Positions 1 through 6,213 are shown, numbered from the stretch's first letter. The stretch is DNA of 6,463 nt from an uncultured Mollicutes bacterium (GCA_900550795.1 URTN01000047.1:1-6463); one strand, 5' to 3'. Numbers and translations: made by a program. Notes: generated by a model not told the origin, from the letters alone.

Positions 1-271
1 CTACTGCTACATCGAGCACTCTACCCTTTACGCAGCGTACCAACTTACTCTGGGTATAAGGTGGCCGCTGGAAGTGTAGGCCACGCATTACGCCATAGCT
101 GCTCATAGACTCATTGTCTTGGCAGAAGTGTACACTATGTCCCAGGATTGGGGCAACCTTTTCTTCAAACTCTCGCTCGCTGAAGCTCTCGAAGAAGTAG
201 CCACGAGAGTCGCGGAAGAGGCGTGGCTCTATAATGAGAACGCCTTCTATTTCTGTTTTTACTATATTCAT
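1..271 (-). CDS. rmlC: dTDP-4-dehydrorhamnose 3,5-epimerase, N-terminal part (runs off the left edge)
   Basis: Translating the minus strand from the ATG at 271-269 gives 90 residues beginning MNIVKTEIEGVLIIEPRLF and open to the window edge. The sequence follows the RmlC cupin family closely: an EPRLFRDSRGYFFESF block (about residues 15-30), a CQDNESMSSYGVMRGLHFQ block (about 50-68, with the conserved His of the LHFQ motif) and a PPYTQSKLVRCVKGRVLDV block (about 69-87). RmlC converts dTDP-4-keto-6-deoxyglucose to dTDP-4-keto-L-rhamnose in the cytoplasm, for surface polysaccharide synthesis. A full protein would be about 180-190 residues, so roughly half is present. No Shine-Dalgarno is visible before the ATG, which is normal for Bacteroidales, and the wording resembles Prevotella homologues. 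G+C is much higher than in the next genes. The start overlaps the oppositely oriented lgt-like frame, which points to a junction here. Confidence 0.9.
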   Translation of the reverse strand, partial: MNIVKTEIEGVLIIEPRLFRDSRGYFFESFSEREFEEKVAPILGHSVHFCQDNESMSSYGVMRGLHFQRPPYTQSKLVRCVKGRVLDVAV

Positions 272-974
272 TGTTTTTGTTTTAATTTTTGTTGAGATAT
301 ATGGCAAGAAAAAAGAACTAAATAGATTACTTGTATCTTATATTGAAATAAATGGAATAATCGCGGTTATAATTGGACTTTTTGGAGCGGTTCTTTTTCA
401 AAATCTATATGACTATATAGAAAATCCAGCTTCATATAAATGGAGTTGGTCAATGACTTTTTACGGGGGGCTTATATTTGGAGTCTTATCTTTCTTGTTA
501 GGTTATTTTCTAATCATAAAAAGAAAATTCGGCCCTTGTTTAAAAGATCATATTCTTTCCTTTGCCCCTGCTTGTGTTGCTATCGCGCAAGGGTTTGGAC
601 GAATTGGATGTTTCCTTGCTGGATGTTGTTATGGAAAAGTAACCACCTCCTGGATTGGAATTCATTTTCCAAATGTTCCTGGAAAAGTAATCCCAACTAA
701 CTTAATGGAAGCAATATTTATGATAATCCTAGGTATTATTTTATTTATACTTGCCCTTAAAAAAGGTAAATTCGCCGCACCCGTGTATCTATTTTCCTAT
801 TCAGTGTGGAGATTTGTTATCGAATTCTTTAGAGGCGACCATAGGGGTCAACTAATAGGAAATATATCCCCTTCTCAATTTTGGTCAATAATCCTATTTG
901 CCCTCGGGATTGGATATGTAATTTATCTAATAATAGACGATAAAAGAGTAAGTTCACTTAGAGATAACAAGTAA
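234..974 (+). CDS. Lgt-family (prolipoprotein diacylglyceryl transferase-like) membrane protein, probably 5'-truncated
   Basis: A 246-residue hydrophobic protein with about six to seven membrane segments. Family landmarks appear in order: TFYGGL (75-80), GRIGCFLAGCCYG (122-134), IPTNLMEA (153-160), and a WRFVIEFFRGDHRG block (192-205) followed by ISPSQ (211-215). True Lgt transfers diacylglycerol from phosphatidylglycerol to the lipobox Cys of prolipoproteins. Here the usual HGG histidine is Tyr77 and the GRIGNF asparagine is Cys126, so this belongs to an Lgt-like paralogue class whose activity I cannot assign. R123 and the RGDxRG arginines are kept. The first 12 residues are encoded inside the rmlC start region. 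No ribosome binding site precedes the ATG, and an in-frame TAG lies at 198-200. Lgt proteins normally have about 15-30 more residues before the first membrane helix, so the native start is probably lost. The 3' end overlaps rhaB by 21 bp. Confidence 0.8.
   Translation: MRTPSISVFTIFIVFVLIFVEIYGKKKELNRLLVSYIEINGIIAVIIGLFGAVLFQNLYDYIENPASYKWSWSMTFYGGLIFGVLSFLLGYFLIIKRKFGPCLKDHILSFAPACVAIAQGFGRIGCFLAGCCYGKVTTSWIGIHFPNVPGKVIPTNLMEAIFMIILGIILFILALKKGKFAAPVYLFSYSVWRFVIEFFRGDHRGQLIGNISPSQFWSIILFALGIGYVIYLIIDDKRVSSLRDNK
239..275. other. Probable recombination or assembly junction between rmlC and the lgt-like gene
   Basis: RmlC homology on the minus strand continues to its natural-looking start (KTEIEGV, about 262-239; ATG at 271). 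The first membrane helix of the Lgt-like protein on the plus strand already runs through the same bases. Two unrelated genes on opposite strands cannot both have native 5' ends here. Base composition also changes from GC-balanced to very AT-rich at about 240-275. This may be a real rearrangement or a chimeric contig, and the sequence alone cannot decide which. Confidence 0.55.
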
Positions 975-2264
975 AGTTCCAATTGCAGTAGCTTCGGATG
1001 GGCCCCTATTAACCTTTAATCCAGTTACTTCTTCGGTTAATTTATTTAATATTTCAGCCTTAACGCCTCCGCCAAAAATATAAATCGATGAGGCTTTTTT
1101 ATTTGTGATCTTTTCTATTCCTTTAATCGCCGTATCATAGGCTTTGGCTAAAGAATGATAAGCGCAGTAGAATAATTCACCTATGTTAGATGGCAATTTA
1201 TATCCATCTTTTCTTAATAAATCATAGATAGCATCTTTCATTGATAAAGGATTAAGCAATGAACTATCTGATGCATCAAATGTAAATTTATATTGCTTAG
1301 ATTCTTCTTTGTTAGCCTCTTTAACGGCATCTAAAACTGAATCTAATTTTAGTTCACGTACTAGATTATTAATAATCCACATCCCAATGATGTTCTTTAA
1401 GAATCTAACTTCATTTGGGAATGATAATTCATTAGTAAAACTAGCCTCATAAGCTTCTTTTGTCGCGATTGGTTCATCTAGAAGTATCCCTAATAGGCTC
1501 CAGGTGCCGCTAGAAAGAAGAATATCTCCCTTTTTAGCACCAGATCCAAAGAAAGCAGCTGCAGTATCATGCTCTAAAGAAGCAATGACTTCGCTTTGAT
1601 ACCCTACTTCTTTTTCGATTTCAGGAAGTAATTTCCCTAAGGAGGTACCAGCTTCTACTATAGGAGGAAATTGACTTTCTTTTAAACCAAGATTATCTAG
1701 CATTTCTTTTGAATATGATTTTCCTCCAGGGGTAAGAAGAGCCCCGGTTGAAAGAATAGAAAGTTCATTTTGGAGGGTACCGGTAAGCAAATACCCTAAA
1801 TATGAAGGCAAGAAAATGATAGTTTTAGCCTTCTTAAGTTTCCCAGATTTATAATCGCAATAAAGTTGGTAACAAGAATTGAATTCGTTTGGTTGGATTC
1901 CTGTTAATTCAAATTCTTTTTCAGGAGTTAATAATTCTTTCTTGGCTTGCTTTGTTCTTATATCCCTATAGGAAGTGATGTTACCTACCCTAGAATTGTT
2001 TTCATCGAGCAAGGCATAATCTACCCCAAAGGTATCAATTCCAATTCTAGAAGGGATTTTATTGAGCTCTTTAGCCTTTTTCATACCTTCTTTAACAAAG
2101 GTAAAAAGTTTATCTACATCCCAATAGGCATGTCCGTTCCCGTCTTGTACTAAAGGAGTATCAAATCTATAAATTTCCTCGATTTTGAGCTCATTGTTCT
2201 CAAAATGGCCCAATATGTGACGACCGCTAGTCGCACCGATATCAATTGCTAAATAATATTTCAT
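954..2264 (-). CDS. rhaB: Rhamnulokinase (FGGY carbohydrate kinase)
   Basis: A 436-residue FGGY-family kinase, best matched to RhaB, which phosphorylates L-rhamnulose with ATP to L-rhamnulose 1-phosphate in rhamnose catabolism. The N-terminal phosphate-binding motif AIDIGATSGR is at 6-15, followed by the RhaB-like GIDTFGVDYALLD at 75-87. The likely catalytic Asp is D233 in EHDTAAAF. A second phosphate-binding motif, SSGTWS, is at 251-256. The adenosine-binding part is seen as IFGGGVKAE (396-404) and GPSEATAIG (421-429). It is slightly shorter than the usual 470-490 residues, but all motifs are present and it looks intact. The ATG start is supported because the kinase fold begins at once. No Shine-Dalgarno is visible upstream. 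No rhaA, rhaD or transporter gene adjoins it here; the 112-residue gene upstream is 66 bp away in the same direction. It is convergent with, and overlaps, the lgt-like gene. Confidence 0.9.
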   Translation of the reverse strand: MKYYLAIDIGATSGRHILGHFENNELKIEEIYRFDTPLVQDGNGHAYWDVDKLFTFVKEGMKKAKELNKIPSRIGIDTFGVDYALLDENNSRVGNITSYRDIRTKQAKKELLTPEKEFELTGIQPNEFNSCYQLYCDYKSGKLKKAKTIIFLPSYLGYLLTGTLQNELSILSTGALLTPGGKSYSKEMLDNLGLKESQFPPIVEAGTSLGKLLPEIEKEVGYQSEVIASLEHDTAAAFFGSGAKKGDILLSSGTWSLLGILLDEPIATKEAYEASFTNELSFPNEVRFLKNIIGMWIINNLVRELKLDSVLDAVKEANKEESKQYKFTFDASDSSLLNPLSMKDAIYDLLRKDGYKLPSNIGELFYCAYHSLAKAYDTAIKGIEKITNKKASSIYIFGGGVKAEILNKLTEEVTGLKVNRGPSEATAIGTLLVISK

Positions 2265-2277
2265 GCAATAATTATGC

Positions 2278-2297
2278 TTTTAATTAACCAATTAAAA
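2278..2297. promoter_or_regulatory. AT-rich perfect palindrome upstream of rhaB
   Basis: Perfect 8-bp inverted arms, TTTTAATT and AATTAAAA, separated by AACC, lie 13 bp upstream of the rhaB ATG. The position suits a repressor operator, but such AT-rich palindromes arise easily by chance in DNA of this composition. No clear -35/-10 pair was found around it, only a CATAAT-like element at 2271-2276. Confidence 0.25.
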
Positions 2298-2326
2298 AAG
2301 AGATGAACGCATTATTGAAATACGCT
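2294..2326 (-). terminator. Weak rho-independent terminator or attenuator after the 112-residue gene
   Basis: Just 4 bp past the stop of the 112-residue gene, minus-strand RNA can form an 8-bp stem (AGCGTATT with AATGCGTT, two G-U wobbles, 5-base loop). Six bases later comes a run of six U. The wobbles pair only in the minus-strand transcript, which favours this orientation. The stem is weak and the U run is not adjacent, so readthrough into rhaB is plausible. Confidence 0.35.
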
Positions 2327-2330
2327 CAAA

Positions 2331-2669
2331 CTAATCCCCATAATCCGAACCCCTTGATTTATCTTCGACAAAAATCAAAAGAGGATCAGTAATATCAAAT
2401 ATTTCCCTATAAATGTATCCTTCTCTAGTAATCCAAGGATTTTCGAAATCGGCAGTAAATATAACCTTATGCTTACTTTTTATGGTTCTATCTATCTCTT
2501 CCATAATTAAGTGAAAAGATTCAGGACGTTTCTCTTTAAATCCCTCTAAACCATCATAAAAACCAGGCTCAACATAAAATATATTGCCCTCACTATCTTT
2601 ATAGCAATGCACTAATTTGTTAGCAGGGTCTACTATTGATTCGTAATTATTAAATTCTACATATTCCAT
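2331..2669 (-). CDS. Hypothetical protein, 112 residues, acidic and soluble
   Basis: I do not recognise a family. The product has no signal peptide or membrane segment and a single Cys (C22), and it is rich in Asp and Glu with many aromatic residues. It alternates short hydrophobic runs (LVHCY, NIFYVEPGFYDGL, VIFTADF, LLIFVED) typical of a small alpha/beta fold. The ATG at 2669 is preceded 5 bases away by a weak AGGT, and a TATAAT lies on the same strand at 2685-2680. That -10 would leave almost no leader and has no good -35, so the promoter is uncertain. The gene lies upstream of rhaB in the same direction and downstream of the operon terminator at 2794-2823. Coding status is likely given its length and AT-rich composition matching rhaB, but its function is unknown. 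Confidence 0.6.
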   Translation of the reverse strand: MEYVEFNNYESIVDPANKLVHCYKDSEGNIFYVEPGFYDGLEGFKEKRPESFHLIMEEIDRTIKSKHKVIFTADFENPWITREGYIYREIFDITDPLLIFVEDKSRGSDYGD

Positions 2670-2748
2670 AAGTACCTATATTATATAAACACTGCTCATA
2701 AACTCTATATTTTGTTATTCCAAAGCAAAGAAAAAGGAAGGGTTACTC

Positions 2749-2792
2749 GACAGAACCATTGCAGCAGAAACACGACAAAAAGCAATAAGTCT
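2749..2792. repeat. Imperfect direct repeat, copy A (44 bp)
   Basis: This stretch matches 6325-6369 in the same orientation at 37 of 45 aligned positions, with one single-base gap in an A run. It starts directly beyond the operon terminator, on the side away from the operon. It shows no internal palindrome of note. Together with copy B it brackets the three-gene operon. Confidence 0.75.
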
Positions 2793-2793
2793 T

Positions 2794-2823
2794 AAAACCA
2801 TCCATTTTACTAAGATGGCTTTT
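2794..2823 (-). terminator. Rho-independent terminator of the radical SAM operon
   Basis: On the minus strand, AAAGCCATC (2822-2814 side) pairs with GATGGTTTT (2802-2794 side) around an 11-base loop. The core CCATC/GATGG is perfect, with one G-U and three A-U pairs extending it. The U-rich run is TTTTAAG, so the tail is modest. It lies about 40 bp past the stop of the radical SAM gene. The mirror version on the plus strand ends in CTTTT, so it may work in both directions. Confidence 0.65.
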
Positions 2824-2862
2824 CATTCAAAACATGGAAGCCGATACCTAAAACAACATTAC

Positions 2863-4215
2863 CTAATATTTCTTTTCCTCGGCGTCGTAAACACGCTTGC
2901 CGGTAATAAAGTCATACTCTGGATGTCTTTCCAAAAACAGAGCCAAAGACTTATCTAACCTCCGCCTATTATCTATCTCAACGCAAAATTCACGCACATC
3001 ACTAAAAGCTTGGGGGTTTGAATCCATGACCTTTTTAGCAAAATATATCGAAAGGAGTATTAGGTGAGACTTGTATTTGCACATCGTTTTGTTTATGCCC
3101 TTTGAAATATAGCTCTCAACCATGCATTCTCCGCCACAAATATTACGAAAATCACAATTGCAGCAGCCATCTTTCATAATTTGTTCCCTAAATAAATTTT
3201 CAGACTTATCTAAATCGATGTGTTTTTTATCGCCTACTTTAAGTTTCTCTATCTTAAAAGACGCCGGGCAAGCATAGACGAAGCCATTGTCGTCAAGGGT
3301 AAATCTAGATAAGCCGGCATCACATCTAACTATACTCCTTTGGTTTAGCATAACTCGTTTTAGATACTTCCCAAAATAATCATCTCCATTTAGCAGTGTC
3401 TTTATATACTTAAGGTTCCCCCTACTTGTTTCTTCAACTAAAAACTCTATTAGATCGTCATAACTTTTTAGCCATGGAGCAATAGATTTTTCGTTAATAG
3501 AAAATTCACAGTCTCTGCTGGGTTTATACGAAACGGTATTGAAAGTCTTAGAAAGTTCAACGAGCGATTCCTTTAAAGAGAATACATCACTAGTCAAAGT
3601 GCAGGCGGCACCGACATATTCATGGTGAGGGATGTTGGTAACATTATTAAGAATCATCTCATACGTCGGATTCCCACCCTTCGTCTTTCTATGCTTGTCA
3701 TGAGTTTTCTTATCGCCATCTAGCGAAACGCCAAAAAGAATCCCGTTCTTTTGAAGGATTCCGGCAATGGTTGTTCCAAGCAGCGTGCCATTGCAAACGA
3801 ACTGGACAAGGACCTCTCTACCCAATTCGTTGGACTTCATATCGCAATATTCTTTTATCTTTAGAATCTTATCAATAAACAGCAATGGTTCACCCTTTCC
3901 GGAAAGGTCTACATAATACTTTTCTTTTTTAGGAAACGTTGAAAAACACGTTTCAAGAAAGGACAAGGCATCTTCAAGAACAATACTTTTGTTTTTCTTT
4001 TTATAGTTAAAGCAATAGTCACACGCCAAGTTACAGGAATCGCTTAGATTTACGCAAAACGTCACTGAAGCAGGGTTGTATTCTTTATATAAGGGTTTGA
4101 AAGAGTCAAAATCAAAGGACCTCAAAGCGTTTCTATTCAAGTCGTTTTCGCTAAAAGCAAAACAGCCTGACCTGCCGTCAATCCATGCATCGATTCCCAA
4201 GATTGTATATTTCAT
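2863..4215 (-). CDS. Radical SAM/SPASM protein, likely peptide or protein maturase
   Basis: A 450-residue enzyme. About 50 leading residues of unknown role are followed by the radical SAM core with the CxxxCxxC cluster motif at C61, C65 and C68 (CNLACDYC). A GEP variant of the SAM-contacting GGE motif follows (SGKGEP, 105-110), then VSLDGDKKTHDKHR (163-176), typical of the SPASM peptide-maturase and anSME branch. A full SPASM region follows: C298, C316, then C351-x2-C354-x5-C360-x3-C364 and C379. This is enough to hold two auxiliary [4Fe-4S] clusters. About 70 further residues form a C-terminal tail. Relatives form thioether or C-C crosslinks, or oxidise Cys/Ser to formylglycine, in a peptide or protein substrate; which of these applies cannot be read from sequence. 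It is the last gene of the operon, 8 bp after the lipoprotein stop, with no Shine-Dalgarno, so translation is probably coupled. The adjacent Cys-tailed lipoprotein is the best substrate candidate (inference). Confidence 0.88.
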   Translation of the reverse strand: MKYTILGIDAWIDGRSGCFAFSENDLNRNALRSFDFDSFKPLYKEYNPASVTFCVNLSDSCNLACDYCFNYKKKNKSIVLEDALSFLETCFSTFPKKEKYYVDLSGKGEPLLFIDKILKIKEYCDMKSNELGREVLVQFVCNGTLLGTTIAGILQKNGILFGVSLDGDKKTHDKHRKTKGGNPTYEMILNNVTNIPHHEYVGAACTLTSDVFSLKESLVELSKTFNTVSYKPSRDCEFSINEKSIAPWLKSYDDLIEFLVEETSRGNLKYIKTLLNGDDYFGKYLKRVMLNQRSIVRCDAGLSRFTLDDNGFVYACPASFKIEKLKVGDKKHIDLDKSENLFREQIMKDGCCNCDFRNICGGECMVESYISKGINKTMCKYKSHLILLSIYFAKKVMDSNPQAFSDVREFCVEIDNRRRLDKSLALFLERHPEYDFITGKRVYDAEEKKY

Positions 4216-4223
4216 GCAAATAG

Positions 4224-4775
4224 TTAATCACATAATACGCAATCTAAATCGCCAACACAATGGCCGCCATACAATAGCTGATAAAAAGAATACTTTTCAG
4301 CAATGTCATCACTTATCCATCCTGTTAAAAAGAAAGGGGATTCAGCCGGACCAAGTCCGAAATCGGTATAAATAACTTTTGGTATAGTATGGTCCCGGTT
4401 GGCTCTTATGATGTCATAAATTCCATCCGGCAATATAAAAGAAAACTCCATAAAGCCGTCTAAGTTTAAAGACCAATCTTTTTTCAAATCGTAAACAAGA
4501 TTGAAAGTTAATATTGTATCTGTTCCAATAATCATATAGGCGCAAAAATCAGACGCTTCCCTATTTACAATAAATTTGCCGGAAAGCCGAAGAAGCCCAT
4601 CTCCCATTTTCATGGAATTTATTCTATAATAACCTCCTTCTTTAAGTTCGATACCAACTCCTTCACGACCATATCTCATCGGCGTTTGATCACTAACGGT
4701 TTTGGAGCTAGAATTGCCTTTACAAGAAGCTAGAATAGCAATCAATATCGTTGCACATAATAATTTCTTTTTCAT
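4224..4775 (-). CDS. Small lipoprotein with Cys-rich C-terminal tail; candidate radical SAM substrate
   Basis: A 183-residue protein with a classic lipoprotein signal: MKKK start, hydrophobic run, then lipobox LASC with the lipidated Cys at 18. A short low-complexity linker follows (GNSSSKTVSDQTP), then a mostly beta-like domain (about 38-140) that I do not recognise. The end is unusual: YGGHCVGDLDCVLCD, with Cys at 173, 179 and 182 and a Gly-Gly just before the tail. Elsewhere in the mature chain only Cys78 is present. It lies between the cysteine peptidase gene and the radical SAM gene, and the ribosome binding site is excellent. The tail resembles a core peptide fused to a carrier, which fits modification by the SPASM enzyme next door; this is inference. 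A metal-binding or disulfide-forming tail is an alternative explanation. Confidence 0.82.
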   Translation of the reverse strand: MKKKLLCATILIAILASCKGNSSSKTVSDQTPMRYGREGVGIELKEGGYYRINSMKMGDGLLRLSGKFIVNREASDFCAYMIIGTDTILTFNLVYDLKKDWSLNLDGFMEFSFILPDGIYDIIRANRDHTIPKVIYTDFGLGPAESPFFLTGWISDDIAEKYSFYQLLYGGHCVGDLDCVLCD

Positions 4776-4780
4776 AAAAA

Positions 4781-4787
4781 ACCTCCT
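4781..4787 (-). promoter_or_regulatory. Ribosome binding site of the lipoprotein gene, overlapping the peptidase stop codon
   Basis: AGGAGGT lies six bases before the ATG at 4775. It shares two bases with the TAG stop of the peptidase gene (4788-4786), giving TAGGAGGTTTTTTATG. A terminating ribosome covers this site, so the two genes are probably translationally coupled. Confidence 0.85.
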
Positions 4788-6204
4788 AGCAACTTGGCCA
4801 AGTCAAGGAATTCCTATCGGTGCAAAAAAACCTATTTATAGATGTCCTGTTTGGATCAAACCACCGTTGATTAGGATCGCCATCGGGAGCCCAACCATCG
4901 TCAACCAAAAGCATGTATGCAGACTCGGTTACGGAGGCGCCGTTTACGGTTTCGTTATAGGTATAGCGCTTGTAGCCGTAAACAACCATTCCGTGGTTGC
5001 TGTAAGACAATGAACCGTTCGTAGACATAACGACCGGAATTCCGTAAACGATATTCGATGTAATGTCCAGCAAGACCTCGGTCCTATAGATATTGGCGCT
5101 ATGCCCGTAATAGGAATTGAGTATCGTTTCCAAAACGGCCTCGCTGTGGTCGTACATGCTGAACCCGTACCTTGGGTCATAGCCCCTTTCTATGGATTCT
5201 GCCCTAACCTGCCAATAGAGGTCATCGCTGCGGGACCAAACAGGCATGTTAGATGGTTGCAGGTGCCAGTGTACTCTGTTAATTCTGGGGGAAGGTGCCG
5301 GGGAGGTTTGATAATTCCCGTTTTCGTCCAAATAGTAGACGTTATCGGACAAGGCATCGGAAAAAACATCCAGACCGTCAAGGAAGTACTGCCTTCTCGG
5401 CGTAACTCTCCTGCCATTGATAAGATTATTGCAATATTGATAGTTGGTCCCACTAGGGCAAGAAACAGTCGGCAGGTTGTATAGAAACGAATACATGGCG
5501 TTGGGACCACAGTTTCCTTCAGAGTATGAACCTTCAGGATTCCCATCTTCAAATAATTTCTCTTGATAATAATAGCTATTTGTGTTCATTCGGCGCTTTG
5601 AATAGTCCTGCATTATCGTCGTGTAGGCCAAACTCCACGTAGGGTGGACGGCAGCGATATAACTGGACAGCTCGGCGGATTTTATGCAGCCGTCTATACT
5701 GCTGTATGCGCTTTTTTGGAGGCAGACGGGATAGATGTCGTCGAGTGTGTTGCCGGTGATGTCATCCACCTTCCTTAAGCAGTCGGCCTGGTCGTCATAG
5801 GCAAGAAAGCCGCCTTCCAAATCGTAATAGACATCCCTTTCGAATATCCATGGGAAGTCCCCATCCTTCACAAAGCGGTACAATCCTTCGTCATCGAAAA
5901 CTGCATAACCATTGTCATCCTCGAAATCGAAATAGTAACAGTATCTAACGTATCCATCAACTATAGTCGGGACGAACTTGGCGCGCTGGATTCCTAGCCC
6001 GCGTTCGGCAAGCGTCGAATTTAAATGGTTTTCCAAATAGCCCTTGCCGGCAGGAATGCTGAACACGTTCTTGTCCACGATTGCCTTTTGCCTCGGCTCC
6101 GGGATTTCAAACGTAGCCGAAGAGCAGGCAGGACACAACATGAGTAGCAGCATGGGCATCGAAAGCAAAGCCCATGGCATCTTTTTAGAACAAACCCCTT
6201 TCAT
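4786..6204 (-). CDS. Exported papain/C39-like cysteine peptidase with N-terminal pro-region
   Basis: Starting at the ATG at 6204 the product has 472 residues. A TTG two codons upstream (6210) is in frame, but it is only 4 bases from the AGGAGGT, whereas this ATG is at a good 9 bases. Residues 1-27 form a signal sequence ending LCPAC, where C27 could be lipidated, although the lipobox is atypical. Residues 90-111 (FDFEDDNGYAVFDDEG region) resemble the pro-region of SpeB/C10-type peptidases. The catalytic block EGNCGPNAMYSFLYN puts the nucleophile at C232. SNHGMVVYGYKRY gives H404, and LLVDDGW gives D435/D436 where Asn or Asp completes the triad. This is the C39-like papain fold order Cys-His-Asp/Asn, so hydrolysis of a peptide outside the membrane is expected; the target is unknown. 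The product ends FFCTDRNSLTWPSC. It is the first gene of the operon and is noticeably more GC-rich than the genes to the left (32/60 in one line counted). Confidence 0.8.
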   Translation of the reverse strand: MKGVCSKKMPWALLSMPMLLLMLCPACSSATFEIPEPRQKAIVDKNVFSIPAGKGYLENHLNSTLAERGLGIQRAKFVPTIVDGYVRYCYYFDFEDDNGYAVFDDEGLYRFVKDGDFPWIFERDVYYDLEGGFLAYDDQADCLRKVDDITGNTLDDIYPVCLQKSAYSSIDGCIKSAELSSYIAAVHPTWSLAYTTIMQDYSKRRMNTNSYYYQEKLFEDGNPEGSYSEGNCGPNAMYSFLYNLPTVSCPSGTNYQYCNNLINGRRVTPRRQYFLDGLDVFSDALSDNVYYLDENGNYQTSPAPSPRINRVHWHLQPSNMPVWSRSDDLYWQVRAESIERGYDPRYGFSMYDHSEAVLETILNSYYGHSANIYRTEVLLDITSNIVYGIPVVMSTNGSLSYSNHGMVVYGYKRYTYNETVNGASVTESAYMLLVDDGWAPDGDPNQRWFDPNRTSINRFFCTDRNSLTWPSC

Positions 6205-6213
6205 AAACAAAAT

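Noticed and set aside
1947..2153. Plus-strand frame of 68 codons inside rhaB
   Set aside because: Lies antisense to well-conserved kinase motifs, has no ribosome binding site, and its product has no recognisable feature.
1..2264. rmlC and rhaB as a joint rhamnose locus
   Set aside because: RmlC makes dTDP-rhamnose for glycans while RhaB degrades free rhamnose, and the two are separated by a probable junction, so the shared sugar is likely coincidence.
2680..2685. TATAAT on the minus strand as promoter of the 112-residue gene
   Set aside because: It would start the transcript about 5 bases before the ATG and has no matching -35 at 16-18 bp; in such AT-rich DNA the hexamer is weak evidence, so it is not listed as a feature.
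4076..4375. Plus-strand 99-codon frame across the lipoprotein/radical SAM boundary
   Set aside because: It is antisense to both recognised genes and has no start signal of its own.
4944..5552. Several 78-127 codon frames on both strands inside the peptidase gene
   Set aside because: They are shadows of the more GC-rich peptidase gene, whose signal sequence, active-site motifs and RBS support the main frame.
6205..6210. TTG start of the peptidase two codons upstream
   Set aside because: Only 4 bases from the AGGAGGT; the ATG at 6204 has better spacing and is the preferred start codon.
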